DNA from: Pavlovales sp. CCMP2436
Lineage: Eukaryota > Haptophyta > Pavlovophyceae > Pavlovales
Assembly (NCBI GenBank): GCA_026770615.1
Contig: MU631343.1
Location: 205,459-218,786 of the forward strand
DNA length: 13,328 nt
Reading direction: 5' to 3'
This document shows, in pieces, positions 6,988 to 13,328 of this stretch. Within the stretch, counting starts at the first letter, position 1, and each line of letters opens with the position of its first letter. The notes beneath the pieces are model-generated. The model was not told the origin of the DNA. It worked only from the letters and a program-made list of their open reading frames with translations, and ran no database searches. A program made the position numbers and the translations under genes.

Positions 6988-7077
6988 AATTTATTCCGCT
7001 CGAGACCCCTCATCGTCGTCGGTTCATAACGACGTCACTCCGGAGAGTGAATCCGCCGTGTCAGCAGGTACCTCCAG
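6988..7077 (+). repeat. Dispersed ~90-bp repeat, copy C
   Basis: It carries TAATTTATTCCGCTCGAG, CTCATCGTCGTCGGTTCATA, ACGACGTCACTCC and CAGCAGGTACCTCCAG in the same order as copies A and B. Downstream to 7371 I see only a short ORF with a hydrophobic stretch (LQLLFAAAVVVLVPL, from about 7150), which I cannot support as a gene. Confidence 0.6.
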
Positions 7078-7371
7078 CTGCATCCATTCAGCTGCAGAGC
7101 CATCACTGACAAAAATTACATCGTTGAGTTGCCAAAAGTGCCCAGGTCCACTCCAACTCCTCTTCGCCGCCGCCGTCGTCGTCCTTGTGCCGCTGTCATC
7201 CTCGTCCCGCCAGCGGAAAGGGAGGAAGCTGCGCTACGCAGCAGTCACCGCGGTATCAGTGTGCTCTGCAAAGGTCCCTTGAATAACTTGATCCGAGTTT
7301 TTCTCAACGCGTGGGTCCGGTGGAGACCTGACAGAGCCGGACGTACTTTAAAGTATACATGTACCTCCCAC

Positions 7372-7438
7372 TGCAGATATCATGAAAGCCACTTCCCTCA
7401 ACGCCTAGGGCGTTTGCGGGTGTGTTGAAGGGTCATAC
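7372..7438 (-). repeat. Right arm of the 67-bp inverted repeat (partner 190-256)
   Basis: Reverse complement of 190-256 at 65 of 67 positions, ending GGGTCATAC. It is followed by the minus-strand 3' region of the unknown ORF at 7578. Confidence 0.75.
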
Positions 7439-7583
7439 TAAATCAACAGCAGGCCCGTCACGCAAGCACGCACTGATCCCGGACAAACTCATCATACACG
7501 AAAAACACCCACGCACACTGCGCTCGTCAACTAAACGGACCTTGGAACCAGGGCTCGTATTCGGTAGTGGTGGAGCTCTAATA

Positions 7584-7655
7584 AAAAAAAGGATAAAAGA
7601 AAGGGGGAGGAGGGAAAAAGGGAAGGGGAGGGGGGGAGGGGAGGGGGGAGGGCTG
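7584..7655 (+). other. Polypurine tract (about 70 bp, G-rich)
   Basis: The plus strand is almost all A and G here, with many GGG and GGGG runs (potential G-quadruplex or triplex DNA). The minus strand is a polypyrimidine tract ending TTTTTTTTATTAG, a plausible 3' splice site for the minus-strand gene. The following minus-strand frame reads SSTTTEYEPWFQGPFS before a stop and might be a last exon. Confidence 0.6.
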
Positions 7656-8176
7656 GCGGTTGAGCGCCTCGAGCCGCGCGAGTTGAGCTGCTGCGCCGCT
7701 AACTGCTTTGTGCACTTTCTGGTTCCGCTCCCAGTCGGCGAAGTGCTTGCGCAGGTAGACCGGCAGCTTGGGGAAGATGGCCTTGCCGTCAGCATGCTTG
7801 CACAACTCGATCGCCATGATGACAAAGTTGAGCGAACCCGGCAGCGCGGCAAGGACGCGCGAGTGGAAGAGCACATTCTCCTCCTTGCCGTGCACCGGCA
7901 GCAGCGGGAGCTTGGTGCCCATCGACTTGGTGATGAACGCGTGCTCGGGCGTCAGCTTGAGCGTAGTCGGCAGCGTGATCTGGTCGATCGCCGCGCCGAG
8001 CTCGGTCGAGTGGAGGGGCACCGTGTCGAACGTCTTGGCGGTCGGAGCGAAGTCGCCCGTGTTGGACCACTCGGGAAAGAGGAGGACGGACCAGTTCTGG
8101 CTGACGAGCACCTGCAGGAGGTCGATGAGCCACTTATCGTACATGCCGAGCACCGGGAAGCCAGGTCGCAGCCGCT

Positions 8177-8228
8177 CCGACACGCGCTGGTTGTAGCAGT
8201 GCCCGACACGCGCTGGTTGTAGCAGTGC
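8177..8228 (-). repeat. 26-bp tandem duplication (two adjacent copies)
   Basis: The 26-bp unit beginning CCGACACGCGCTGGTTGTAG is present twice in direct succession (8177-8202 and 8203-8228) with no differences. On the minus strand it encodes the CYNQRVS segment twice, and since 26 is not a multiple of three the frame breaks. Perfect identity indicates a recent event or an assembly artefact. Confidence 0.9.
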
Positions 8229-8648
8229 CGGTGCCACTTCAAAAGCGCGCTGGCCATCCAGACCCCAACGTTCCACGTGCTAAATATCGTCACCAGGCCC
8301 TTGTGGTGGGCCTCCGGGTGGTTGGAGCCGCGGCTGCAGTCGTAGATGGCGTTGCCGTGCGAGTCGGCGAGCGGAGCGCCGCGGGAGTCGACCCGCTGGC
8401 CATCCAGACTGTCAAACCACGAAGACGACAAAAAAACCAAAATCCATGACTCAGCAAGCGAGAACAAACACGAGCCAGCAAGCCCGCCATTTTCAGCACC
8501 CCAAAGTCGTGCGCCCGAGGCCCAACCCCGTCAAGGGGTGGGATAGACTGGGCCAGCATATATTAATGAAGGTCAGCCACGCATATTTGCGCTTTTGTCC
8601 CCCGGGACAAGAACCGCAATATATGTGATAAAGGCTAGTGATGAAGTA

Positions 8649-8815
8649 CAGGGGATCGCGGGCAATAAGAACCCGTCGTGTTAAGAAACTGAGCCTCGTT
8701 TTTAAGCCCTTCAACCGTAATTTTAAGCAAAACTTAACCATAGTTTGTATATAACTTGCTAAGAAACTCAGCCTCAGCCTCAAAACCCGCCGTTCTTATT
8801 GCCCGCGATCCCCTG
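8649..8815. mobile_element. Tc1/mariner-style MITE, 167 bp, with 24-bp perfect TIRs and TA flanks
   Basis: CAGGGGATCGCGGGCAATAA with the next four bases (8649-8672) is perfectly inverted at 8792-8815. Both ends are bordered by TA (8647-8648 and 8816-8817), giving TACAGGGG...CCCCTGTA, the pattern of Tc1/mariner-superfamily ends with TA target duplication. The AT-rich interior has no coding capacity but holds a direct repeat (AAGAAACTGAGCCTC and AAGAAACTCAGCCTC). Identical TIRs suggest fairly recent activity. A transposase supplied elsewhere in the genome is expected. Confidence 0.85.
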
Positions 8816-8819
8816 TAAT

Positions 8820-9290
8820 GTTTGTGATTCGCGAAGGTGTGCCGCGCTTGCAGACGGGCTGCATTTCCAGAGGCGCCGGAGGGCAGTGAAGGTCGATCAG
8901 TGCACCCGTCGAGAGTCGTCGATGAATGTCGTGTGACTGACCTGATCAGCGGTGGGGACGGTATCCGTGTGCCCGGGATGGATCTCCGGTTTTGAGTGAT
9001 TTATAACGCTCTCTCCAGTGCGAGCCTCCCGGGGACGGACGTTTAACTAGAAACGTACACTGAACTAACGAACACACCGTATGCGGGCTTCCGAATTCAG
9101 CACATCAGGGCATCGCCAAACGACACGACTGGCAGCTTACACCCGCACCTGTCCGATAGAGACCTAGAACTGCTTTTATTCTCCTTCGCGATAAATCACT
9201 CTGTATTTAACTTTGATCTCCCATCCTGCTTCGTAATTAATTATAGCCCCTGCTTAACAACTATAGGCCGGGTCTCAATCGGACAGCACC
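8820..9290. other. Intergenic region, no gene recognised
   Basis: About 470 bp between the MITE and the Sel1/MYND gene. The 9140-9260 part is AT-rich. The block CTCCCGGGGAC followed by ACGT-like sequence at about 9029-9046 recurs near 11410-11427, with loosely similar DNA upstream, which may mark a faint dispersed repeat. A small hairpin (CCCGCAC and GTGCGGG) lies at about 9289-9312. No RNA gene seen. Confidence 0.4.
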
Positions 9291-9368
9291 CGCACCCCTT
9301 TTAAGTGCGGGCGCAGGCCTCCTCCTTGCCAGCTCAAGCGCCTGCTCAAGCCTGCTTCTCCGCCTGGC

Positions 9369-10035
9369 ATGCTCCGGAGCGTGGATGCCGCTCGCAGCGC
9401 CGGGGACACGTACACTCTTGGAATGAACCACTACGCGGGTCAACACGGCATGCCTCAGGACCACAGTGAGGCCGCGCGGCTCTTCTGCATCGCAGCCGAC
9501 CAGGGCTTCGCTCCGGCGCAGCGCAGCATGGGGATTTGCAACATCTCGGACCAACCTTGTGCGCAGGCGGGTCTCGGCAAGATGCTCCTCGGGGATGTCC
9601 CAGTTGACGCTGACAAGCGTTTACTGTCGCAGGTGCCGGCAGCAGACCTGCCGGCGGGCGCAAAGCTTCTCGCGCGCGCTCTTTCGCCTCCAAGCGCTAG
9701 ATGCACTTCGCAGGCACGCCGACAAGCGCGAGGTGGTCTGGGCTTGCTGCATTGGCTGCGGAGCGACACATGGGCTGAAGCGGTGCGCCAAGTGCGACAA
9801 AGCCAGCTTCTGTGGCATGGCGTGCATGCGGCAGATGTGGCCGACGCACAAGCGGTGCTGCAAGGAGTGGGCGGCGGAGGAGGCCCCCGGCGCAACTAAG
9901 GACTCCGAGGATGCGGTGGATGTGGCGACTTTGCCGATAAAAGAGCTCAAGAGTAGGTTAGACCGCTGCAAGATCAGCTACGCGGGCGTGCTCGAGCGCA
10001 CCGAACTGGTTGCGCTGCTCCAGAACGCTATCTGA
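9369..10035 (+). CDS. Sel1-repeat / MYND zinc finger / SAP-like protein with one apparent frameshift
   Basis: From the ATG at 9369 the frame encodes a Sel1-like repeat (YTLGMNHYAGQHGMPQDHSE, then AARLFCIAADQGFAPAQRSM) and an Asp/Ala/Leu-rich linker. At 9671-9679 a CG dinucleotide tract appears one unit short. The downstream frame continues ALFRLQALDALRRHADKREV into a MYND finger (9748-9861: CIGC, CAKC, FCGMAC, H-x3-C) and a SAP-like tail (LPIKELKSRLDRCKISYAGV then LERTELVALLQNAI), stop at 10033. Adding back two bases would keep LLARAL in register. MYND fingers bind proline-rich peptides and Sel1 repeats form TPR-like scaffolds; the tail resembles the short SAP-like helix pair seen in MANF C-termini and many algal proteins. 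The frame remains open upstream of the ATG to at least about 9290, so the start is uncertain. Related to the relic at 3268-4037. Confidence 0.75.
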
Positions 10036-10140
10036 GTATTCATAATTTTCATAAAGTACTTGATAGTTAATAGATGTTTATATAACTATTAGCGGCTGAG
10101 CATGCTATTTGATTTTGGGGTATTAATTTAATCATAAATA

Positions 10141-10218
10141 CATAGGGCCAGTGCGGAGGGGTCCGACACCTTTTACCGGACCTCGTACTTAAACCCCAGC
10201 CCTGGACTGGACCCTATG
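10141..10218. repeat. Small foldback with nested hairpin
   Basis: CATAGGGCCAGT at the left is answered by ACTGGACCCTATG at the right, and inside lies GGTCCG...CGGACC (about 10160-10182). The whole is about 78 bp. It sits in the 3' flank of the Sel1/MYND gene after an AT-rich stretch (10036-10140). Confidence 0.55.
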
Positions 10219-10757
10219 TGACCGTTTAGGGGGGGCCAGTTGGGTGGCGTGACAGACGGGCCCACGGACCCCTTTTTTTACTTGAAAAATGGGGAGCGGG
10301 CGGGGCGAGGCGGGGCGGGCGGGCCCAGTTGGATACAGGGGGGCCGGACTTTGGCGCCCAAAAAACCGGCGCCAAACCCGGTCGGAGGCGGCGAATCGAC
10401 ACTGCGCGCGGGTTTGCATACTCGGATTTCTGGGCGTGAATCCAGGCTTCTCAGTATTAAATTTATAATAAGTTCAGCGGGCAGGGACTTTTGTTGTGAT
10501 CATGGGATGCACGAGCTCGGCGCTGGCATAGTAGAGCGACCGCCAAAGTGGCCACGATATCGACGAGCGCGAGAGGCCCCAGGCGCCCCAGCGCGTTGTG
10601 ATCTAGTGATCGCATCTGACTGTATGAAAGTCGGCGAATTTATTAACTTAGTTAGCGCTTGGTGAATGTAACAGTGCGCGGGTAACCAGCCCCATGTTTC
10701 GGATGTACATTGTACACCAGTAGGATGTACACCGGATGTACAACAACGTTTATTTAT
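10219..10757. other. No supported gene; G-rich tract, a possible MGCTSS start, and GGATGTACA repeats
   Basis: At 10290-10400 G-rich runs are capable of quadruplex formation. At 10502 the plus strand has ATG encoding MGCTSSALA before two consecutive TAG codons (10529-10534); after them the frame stays open to 10603 (SDRQSGHDIDERERPQAPQR). MGC with following Ser is a typical N-myristoylation plus palmitoylation start, but the stops make this at best a relic. At 10707-10745 GGATGTACA occurs several times with palindromic TGTACA cores. Confidence 0.35.
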
Positions 10758-11100
10758 TTACTTTATTTGTCTTGGGTATTTAGTGTACATCTTATGGTTG
10801 TGCTTATCGAGGATGGACATCAGCGCGAGGACCTTGCCTGCAAGGTTGACAAAGGTTATTGACGTTGTGTTTGATAGCGGCAGGACCTATTGTCTTGAGT
10901 AGCAGGGAGGCATATGTGTAGGCCTCGTCGGTTGCCTCGAGATGCGGGGCACGCAACTGCTGGGCGGGCGGGTTAAAATGGCTGGAATCGCTGTCCATGT
11001 CGTCACTCGGGCGCACCGGGGAGCACCCAGCTGTGAGCGCCATGGTCGTCGTCCATGTCGTCGCGCAGGAGCGCGGCGCTCATGACGAGCGCGGTGGCCT
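10758..11100 (-). pseudogene. Unrecognised minus-strand ORF with a one-base frameshift
   Basis: The minus strand encodes DDMDSDSSHFNPPAQQLRAP, then HLEATDEAYTYASLLLKTIG and PAAIKHNVNNL. One base later in frame it continues VNLAGKVLALMSILDKHNHK and MYTKYPRQIK to a TAA at 10758-10760. Dropping one T from the CCTTTG run (near 10850) joins the two. Upstream, in yet another frame, is MSAALLRDDMDDDHG, whose DDMD motif repeats in the main frame. Amphipathic helices with Lys/His near the end are visible but no known domain. The DNA shows coding-like texture but may be a relic or carry an assembly error. Confidence 0.4.
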
Positions 11101-11164
11101 CCTTGGTATCCGCGCGTATGAGGCGGAAGGGGAGTACTCCAAATCTGGATTCTATTGTTCTTGT

Positions 11165-11174
11165 TATGATTATG

Positions 11175-11207
<33 letters not shown>

Positions 11208-11210
11208 GTA
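11165..11210. repeat. ATT/TTA trinucleotide microsatellite
   Basis: About twelve TTA units following GATTAT repeats. It lies immediately upstream of the tRNA-like sequence. The Ile or Tyr runs it encodes are not evidence of genes. Confidence 0.9.
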
Positions 11211-11215
11211 TTTGG

Positions 11216-11293
11216 TTTGCCGTGGTCTAGTGGGGACAACTAAGTGGCCGACAGTTGCAGGTCGTTCGCAGGACCAGGTTCGAATTGGGCAAA
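11216..11293 (+). ncRNA. tRNA-like sequence with A and B boxes (possible tRNA-derived SINE head or tRNA relic)
   Basis: TGGTCTAGTGG (11223-11233) matches the A box of RNA polymerase III internal promoters (TRGYNNARNNG), and GGTTCGAATTG (11277-11287) matches most of the B box (GGTTCGANNCC). TTTGCC (11216-11221) pairs with GGCAAA (11288-11293) as an acceptor-like stem. A D-stem pairing (GTCT with GGAC) is possible but its loop is too short, and the T-stem is weak. No normal 7-nt anticodon loop forms; CAACT...AGTTG encloses 11 nt. It is therefore not a functional tRNA. A SINE head or a decayed tRNA fits better. The SINE body and tail are not defined. Confidence 0.35.
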
Positions 11294-11471
11294 AGTCGAA
11301 TATATTTGTAAAAGTTAAAGGGGCTCTCTGAGTAACCAGGCTCAGGGGCGGGGGGTTATTTTCTGTGTGCTCGGGGATGGTCCTCCTGGACTCACGTCAG
11401 GGAGACCGTCTCCCGGGGACATACGTCCTACCTTAGAAAGCCTTTTCTTTTTCTTACACAGTGTCAGTTAA

Positions 11472-11620
11472 ATGTTACACAGTGTTACATTCCACGAGAC
11501 AATCACACCGAGCTCAGAGTCAGAGTCTGAAGTGGAGACGGACATGACTATTGACTTCACAAATCAAATACCGATACGCCGGGAAAGAGTGAGAGCTGCC
11601 GAGCGCGCACCGGCGCAGCT
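11472..11620 (+). CDS. Possible exon of a short acidic protein
   Basis: A strong acceptor-like sequence (CCTTTTCTTTTTCTTACACAG, ending near 11461) is followed by ATG at 11472 and the frame MLHSVTFHETITPSSESESE, then VETDMTIDFTNQIPIRRERV. The Ser/Glu run and base texture differ from the GC-rich antisense gene that begins to overlap at 11620. The open frame continues to 11750, but that part is antisense to the well-supported minus gene and looks like shadow. No domain recognised; a chance ORF is quite possible. Confidence 0.25.
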
Positions 11621-12255
11621 CACTGCACGACGCTGGCGCGGACCACCGGCTGACCCGTCGCGGCGTCGACGATCAGCGCCTCGGGGATTGCGTCTGCCAT
11701 GTGGTTGCAAGCCGCGTACTCGTTGCCGCTGCCCGCGAAGTACTGGTTAGGCGCGTAGCTGCCGCCGCCGCTGAACGACGGCACTTGCACGGACGGTAGC
11801 GTGCGCGGCAAGTCGCGCGCGCCCTGCAAGAGAATGTTGAACCCCTCACGCGCGCCGCCGCCGTTTCGTCTGCCGATCGCCAGCCCGGTGGCCGCGAAAC
11901 ACGCCGAGAGGAGGAAGAACGGCGCGAAAAGGCCTGCAAAGACAGCGCCGGCAGTGGAGCCGTTGCCCTGTCCGCCGGCCCTAGCGCCGCCGCAGTAGAC
12001 GATGACATCGTGCACGTCATCCTTGGCGATGCCCACGCCGTTGGTGACGGAGCACTCACCGAACCACGCCTGTCTACCGATGGAAACGTTGAAGGGGTCG
12101 AGGTGGTTGACCTTGAGTGAGAACGAAAAGGCGCCATCGCGCTCCACGATTTGGTCGTCTTGTCCGTTGAGCACCAGGACAACATTCTCGCCATGGTGGG
12201 GAAGTCCGAAGAGGCTTCCGCTCACGATGTGCGAGCTCTTCTCGCGCACGTCCAT
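11620..12255 (-). CDS. Single-pass membrane protein part with a bacterial-type Ig-like repeat, TM helix and cytosolic tail
   Basis: 211 codons on the minus strand. Residues 9-88 (VSGSLFGLPHHGENVVLVLN ... AFSFSLKVNHLDPFNVSI ... GECSVTNGVGIAKDDVHD ... VIVYC) match the pattern of a beta-rich repeat frequent in bacterial lipoproteins and surface proteins: VSG-L-G, LVLQN, D-L-V-NG-F-F, Y-V-V, then C-V-NG-G, DV-V-V-C. The two hallmark Cys (68 and 88) are present. A Gly-rich linker leads to a TM helix (about 102-127, AGAVFAGLFAPFFLLSACFA) and an RR stop-transfer, then an 83-residue tail. The ATG at 12253-12255 follows an in-frame TAG (12268-12270); the same frame continues upstream as the Cys-rich part, so this is probably the C-terminal half of one receptor-like protein. 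Confidence 0.65.
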   Translation of the reverse strand: MDVREKSSHIVSGSLFGLPHHGENVVLVLNGQDDQIVERDGAFSFSLKVNHLDPFNVSIGRQAWFGECSVTNGVGIAKDDVHDVIVYCGGARAGGQGNGSTAGAVFAGLFAPFFLLSACFAATGLAIGRRNGGGAREGFNILLQGARDLPRTLPSVQVPSFSGGGSYAPNQYFAGSGNEYAACNHMADAIPEALIVDAATGQPVVRASVVQ

Positions 12256-12267
12256 TTCGTAGAGGTG

Positions 12268-13328
12268 CTACATCGCATCCCAGTCGATATTCTTCTCGAA
12301 CTGCGGCGCGCGGTACTTACAACACTCGGTGGCAACGTGCTCGTCTAGGCAGTGCAGCCCTACGCATTGCGAGACCACCAAGGGACAGCCGTGCGTCACC
12401 ATGCACTGGATCAGGCGCTGCTCCTCCTTGGCGCACTCGTCGTGGATCGCCACGCACTCGCCAACGCCCTCGGGGCAGTCGCATCGTTGGGAGCGCAGCC
12501 GTCCAGCAAGCCCGCGGCACGCGCCACGGCACGCGCCATCTTCTTGTCTGTGTCGCGTACCATTATCGCGCCTCCGCACTCCGCAGGCGACGCCGCACAC
12601 TCGCCGTTGATGCAGGAGTAGGGCGGTTCGCTGACCAAGTCCGAATGGCACTCCGCACCGGCGGGCGTGTGCATCAGCAACCTGCACGTGCCGCAGAAAG
12701 CCAGAGCCGACGAGTTGGCGGAAACACGCAAATCGCAAAAGTGCCCGGCTTTGCAGGCAGCGAGTGAAGCCGAGGAGACGGCCGTTATGAACCAGGCCAG
12801 CGCCTCGGCCTTGAGGTTTGAGTTGACGGGCATGGAATAGGAGAAGCGTCGATGAGTGTGGACAGCTCGCACTTCGCGAGTTGACGTCCGTCCGCCTTGC
12901 TGCCGTACAGCAAGCAGTGCAGCCCCTCCGCGCACGGGTTCTGAAAAACCATGCCCTTGCCGGTGGAGGTGAAAGTGCAATCCCGCCCCTGCGGCATACC
13001 CGAGCACTTCTCCTCCTTCGAGCAGGTGCCCGAAAAGCAATCGACGCCCGCGTCGCATTGATCTCCCGCATGGACCATTCGCTTGCACTTTGACTCGATG
13101 CAGAGCAAGCCCGAGTTGTCCGAGGCGCCATCGCACATGGCGTCACCCACTCAAAAGTCACCCTCCTTGACCCGCTTGCAACGCCCCTTGATGCAGAGCA
13201 GCGGCATCTTGCACATACGCAGCTGCTTGCTCTCGGACGCGGCCGTGCACCGCTCGCCGGCGTCCACGATCTGGAAGGGCTTGTCGCACGCCTCGCGAAG
13301 CTCGCGCACCCCCCCCCCCCCCCCCCCC
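12268..13328 (-). pseudogene. Cysteine-rich extracellular part of the membrane protein, partial, with frame breaks
   Basis: The minus strand from the window edge encodes repeated Cys-rich units: CKMPLLCIKGRCKRVKEGD, an in-frame TGA (13151-13153), then GDAMCDGASDNSGLLCIESK and CDAGVDCFSGTCSKEEKC. A frame change near 12830-12860 leads to LAACKAGHFCDLRVSANSSA, CGTCRLL, CHSDLVSEPPYSCINGEC. A second near 12480-12500 leads to CDCPEGVGECVAIHDECAKE and a CMVTHGCPLVVSQCVGLHCL segment, ending NIDWDAM before TAG (12268-12270). Dense paired Cys with few aromatics suits secreted disulfide-rich domains (dickkopf- or EGF-like in style, no exact family). Alternatively a separate gene starts at ATG 12831-12833, whose first residues (MPVNSNLKAEALAWFITAVS) look like a signal peptide. 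The 5' end lies outside the window. Confidence 0.55.
13309..13328. other. 20-base C run at the window edge
   Basis: The window ends in twenty C directly inside the Cys-rich coding region. Such a run in a coding context is more likely a sequencing or assembly end effect than biology. Confidence 0.7.

Larger units (their letters stand above)
7578..8408 (-). pseudogene. Unrecognised protein, possibly transposon-derived, broken by a 26-bp tandem duplication
   Basis: On the minus strand an acceptor-like TTTGACAG (ending at 8409) precedes an exon encoding LDGQRVDSRGAPLADSHGNA, then YDCSRGSNHPEAHHKGLV and WNVGVWMASALLKWHRHCYN. A 26-bp tandem duplication (8177-8202, 8203-8228) shifts the frame. The rest is open in another frame (ERLRPGFPVLGMYDKWLIDL ... 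LFPEWSNTGDFAPTAKTFDT ... LPVYLRKHFADWERNQKVHK). Removing one repeat copy joins the two. The G(S/T)N-x-x-E-x-x-H pattern followed by an LL-x(5)-N helix resembles the C-terminal part of some transposase-like proteins of algae and oomycetes. I cannot name a family. The coding frame runs into a polypyrimidine tract giving a Pro-rich end (stop at 7578); this tract followed by TTATTAG could instead be an intron end. Confidence 0.5.

Noticed and set aside
7422..8222. 266-codon plus-strand ORF opposite the unknown minus gene
   Set aside because: Its protein is Arg/Glu/Leu-rich low-complexity typical of the antisense of a GC-rich gene, and it begins in a polypurine tract.
8820..9260. rRNA or snRNA segment
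   Set aside because: No conserved rRNA or spliceosomal RNA motif could be recognised in either strand.
11216..11293. Functional tRNA gene
   Set aside because: No 7-nt anticodon loop, short D loop and weak T stem.
12268..13153. Alternative genetic code (TAG and TGA read as amino acids)
   Set aside because: TAA, TAG and TGA all close plausible frames elsewhere in the window, and frameshifts in the same gene point to decay or errors.
12268..13161. 297-codon minus-strand ORF as one continuous protein
   Set aside because: Only its last part (after about 12490) matches the Cys-rich protein. Its earlier part is a shadow of the two other frames carrying the ordered Cys motifs.

Overview
This looks like nuclear DNA of a unicellular eukaryote, probably a marine microalga (haptophyte or stramenopile type). 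Reasons: GC-rich coding pieces lie in AT-rich, microsatellite-rich DNA. Splice signals with polypyrimidine tracts are visible. Sel1 and MYND proteins are present, and short dispersed repeats are dense. Lineage is an inference and I cannot name a genus. Nothing resembles a prokaryotic operon, phage, CRISPR array or rRNA. The 20-C run at the right end suggests a contig edge.

Layout. 1-1350: repeats and microsatellites, with one arm of a 67-bp inverted repeat, a foldback element and a GATATG-type hexanucleotide array. 1810-2445 (-): part of a membrane-anchored glycosyltransferase-like gene with two phase-consistent exons. 3270-4037 (+): a decayed Sel1/MYND/SAP-like gene. 4130-7080: a repeat nest holding a short ORF with an insertion flanked by a 12-bp direct repeat, foldback hairpins, a 95-bp direct repeat around a tandem-repeat coding fragment, and an inverted duplication whose left copy adjoins an RGG-tailed ORF. 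7578-8408 (-): an unrecognised, possibly transposase-derived ORF broken by a 26-bp tandem duplication. 8649-8815: a Tc1/mariner-style MITE with TA flanks. 9369-10035 (+): a better preserved Sel1/MYND/SAP-like gene with one apparent 2-bp deletion. 10140-11300: a foldback, a broken minus-strand ORF and a tRNA-like sequence. 11620-13328 (-): a cysteine-rich receptor-like membrane protein carrying a repeat module best known from bacterial surface proteins, interrupted by in-frame stops and frameshifts.

Most coding pieces carry small length changes (tandem duplications of 4, 26 and 45 bp, dinucleotide indels). Either this is a decaying, repeat-rich region or the assembly has indel errors, and sequence alone cannot separate these. 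I see no multi-gene system working together. The most interesting signals are the 12-bp-flanked 66-bp insertion (introner-like or SINE-like), a conserved 24-nt candidate mini-intron, the foldback hairpin family, and the bacterial-type module in a eukaryotic-looking membrane protein.
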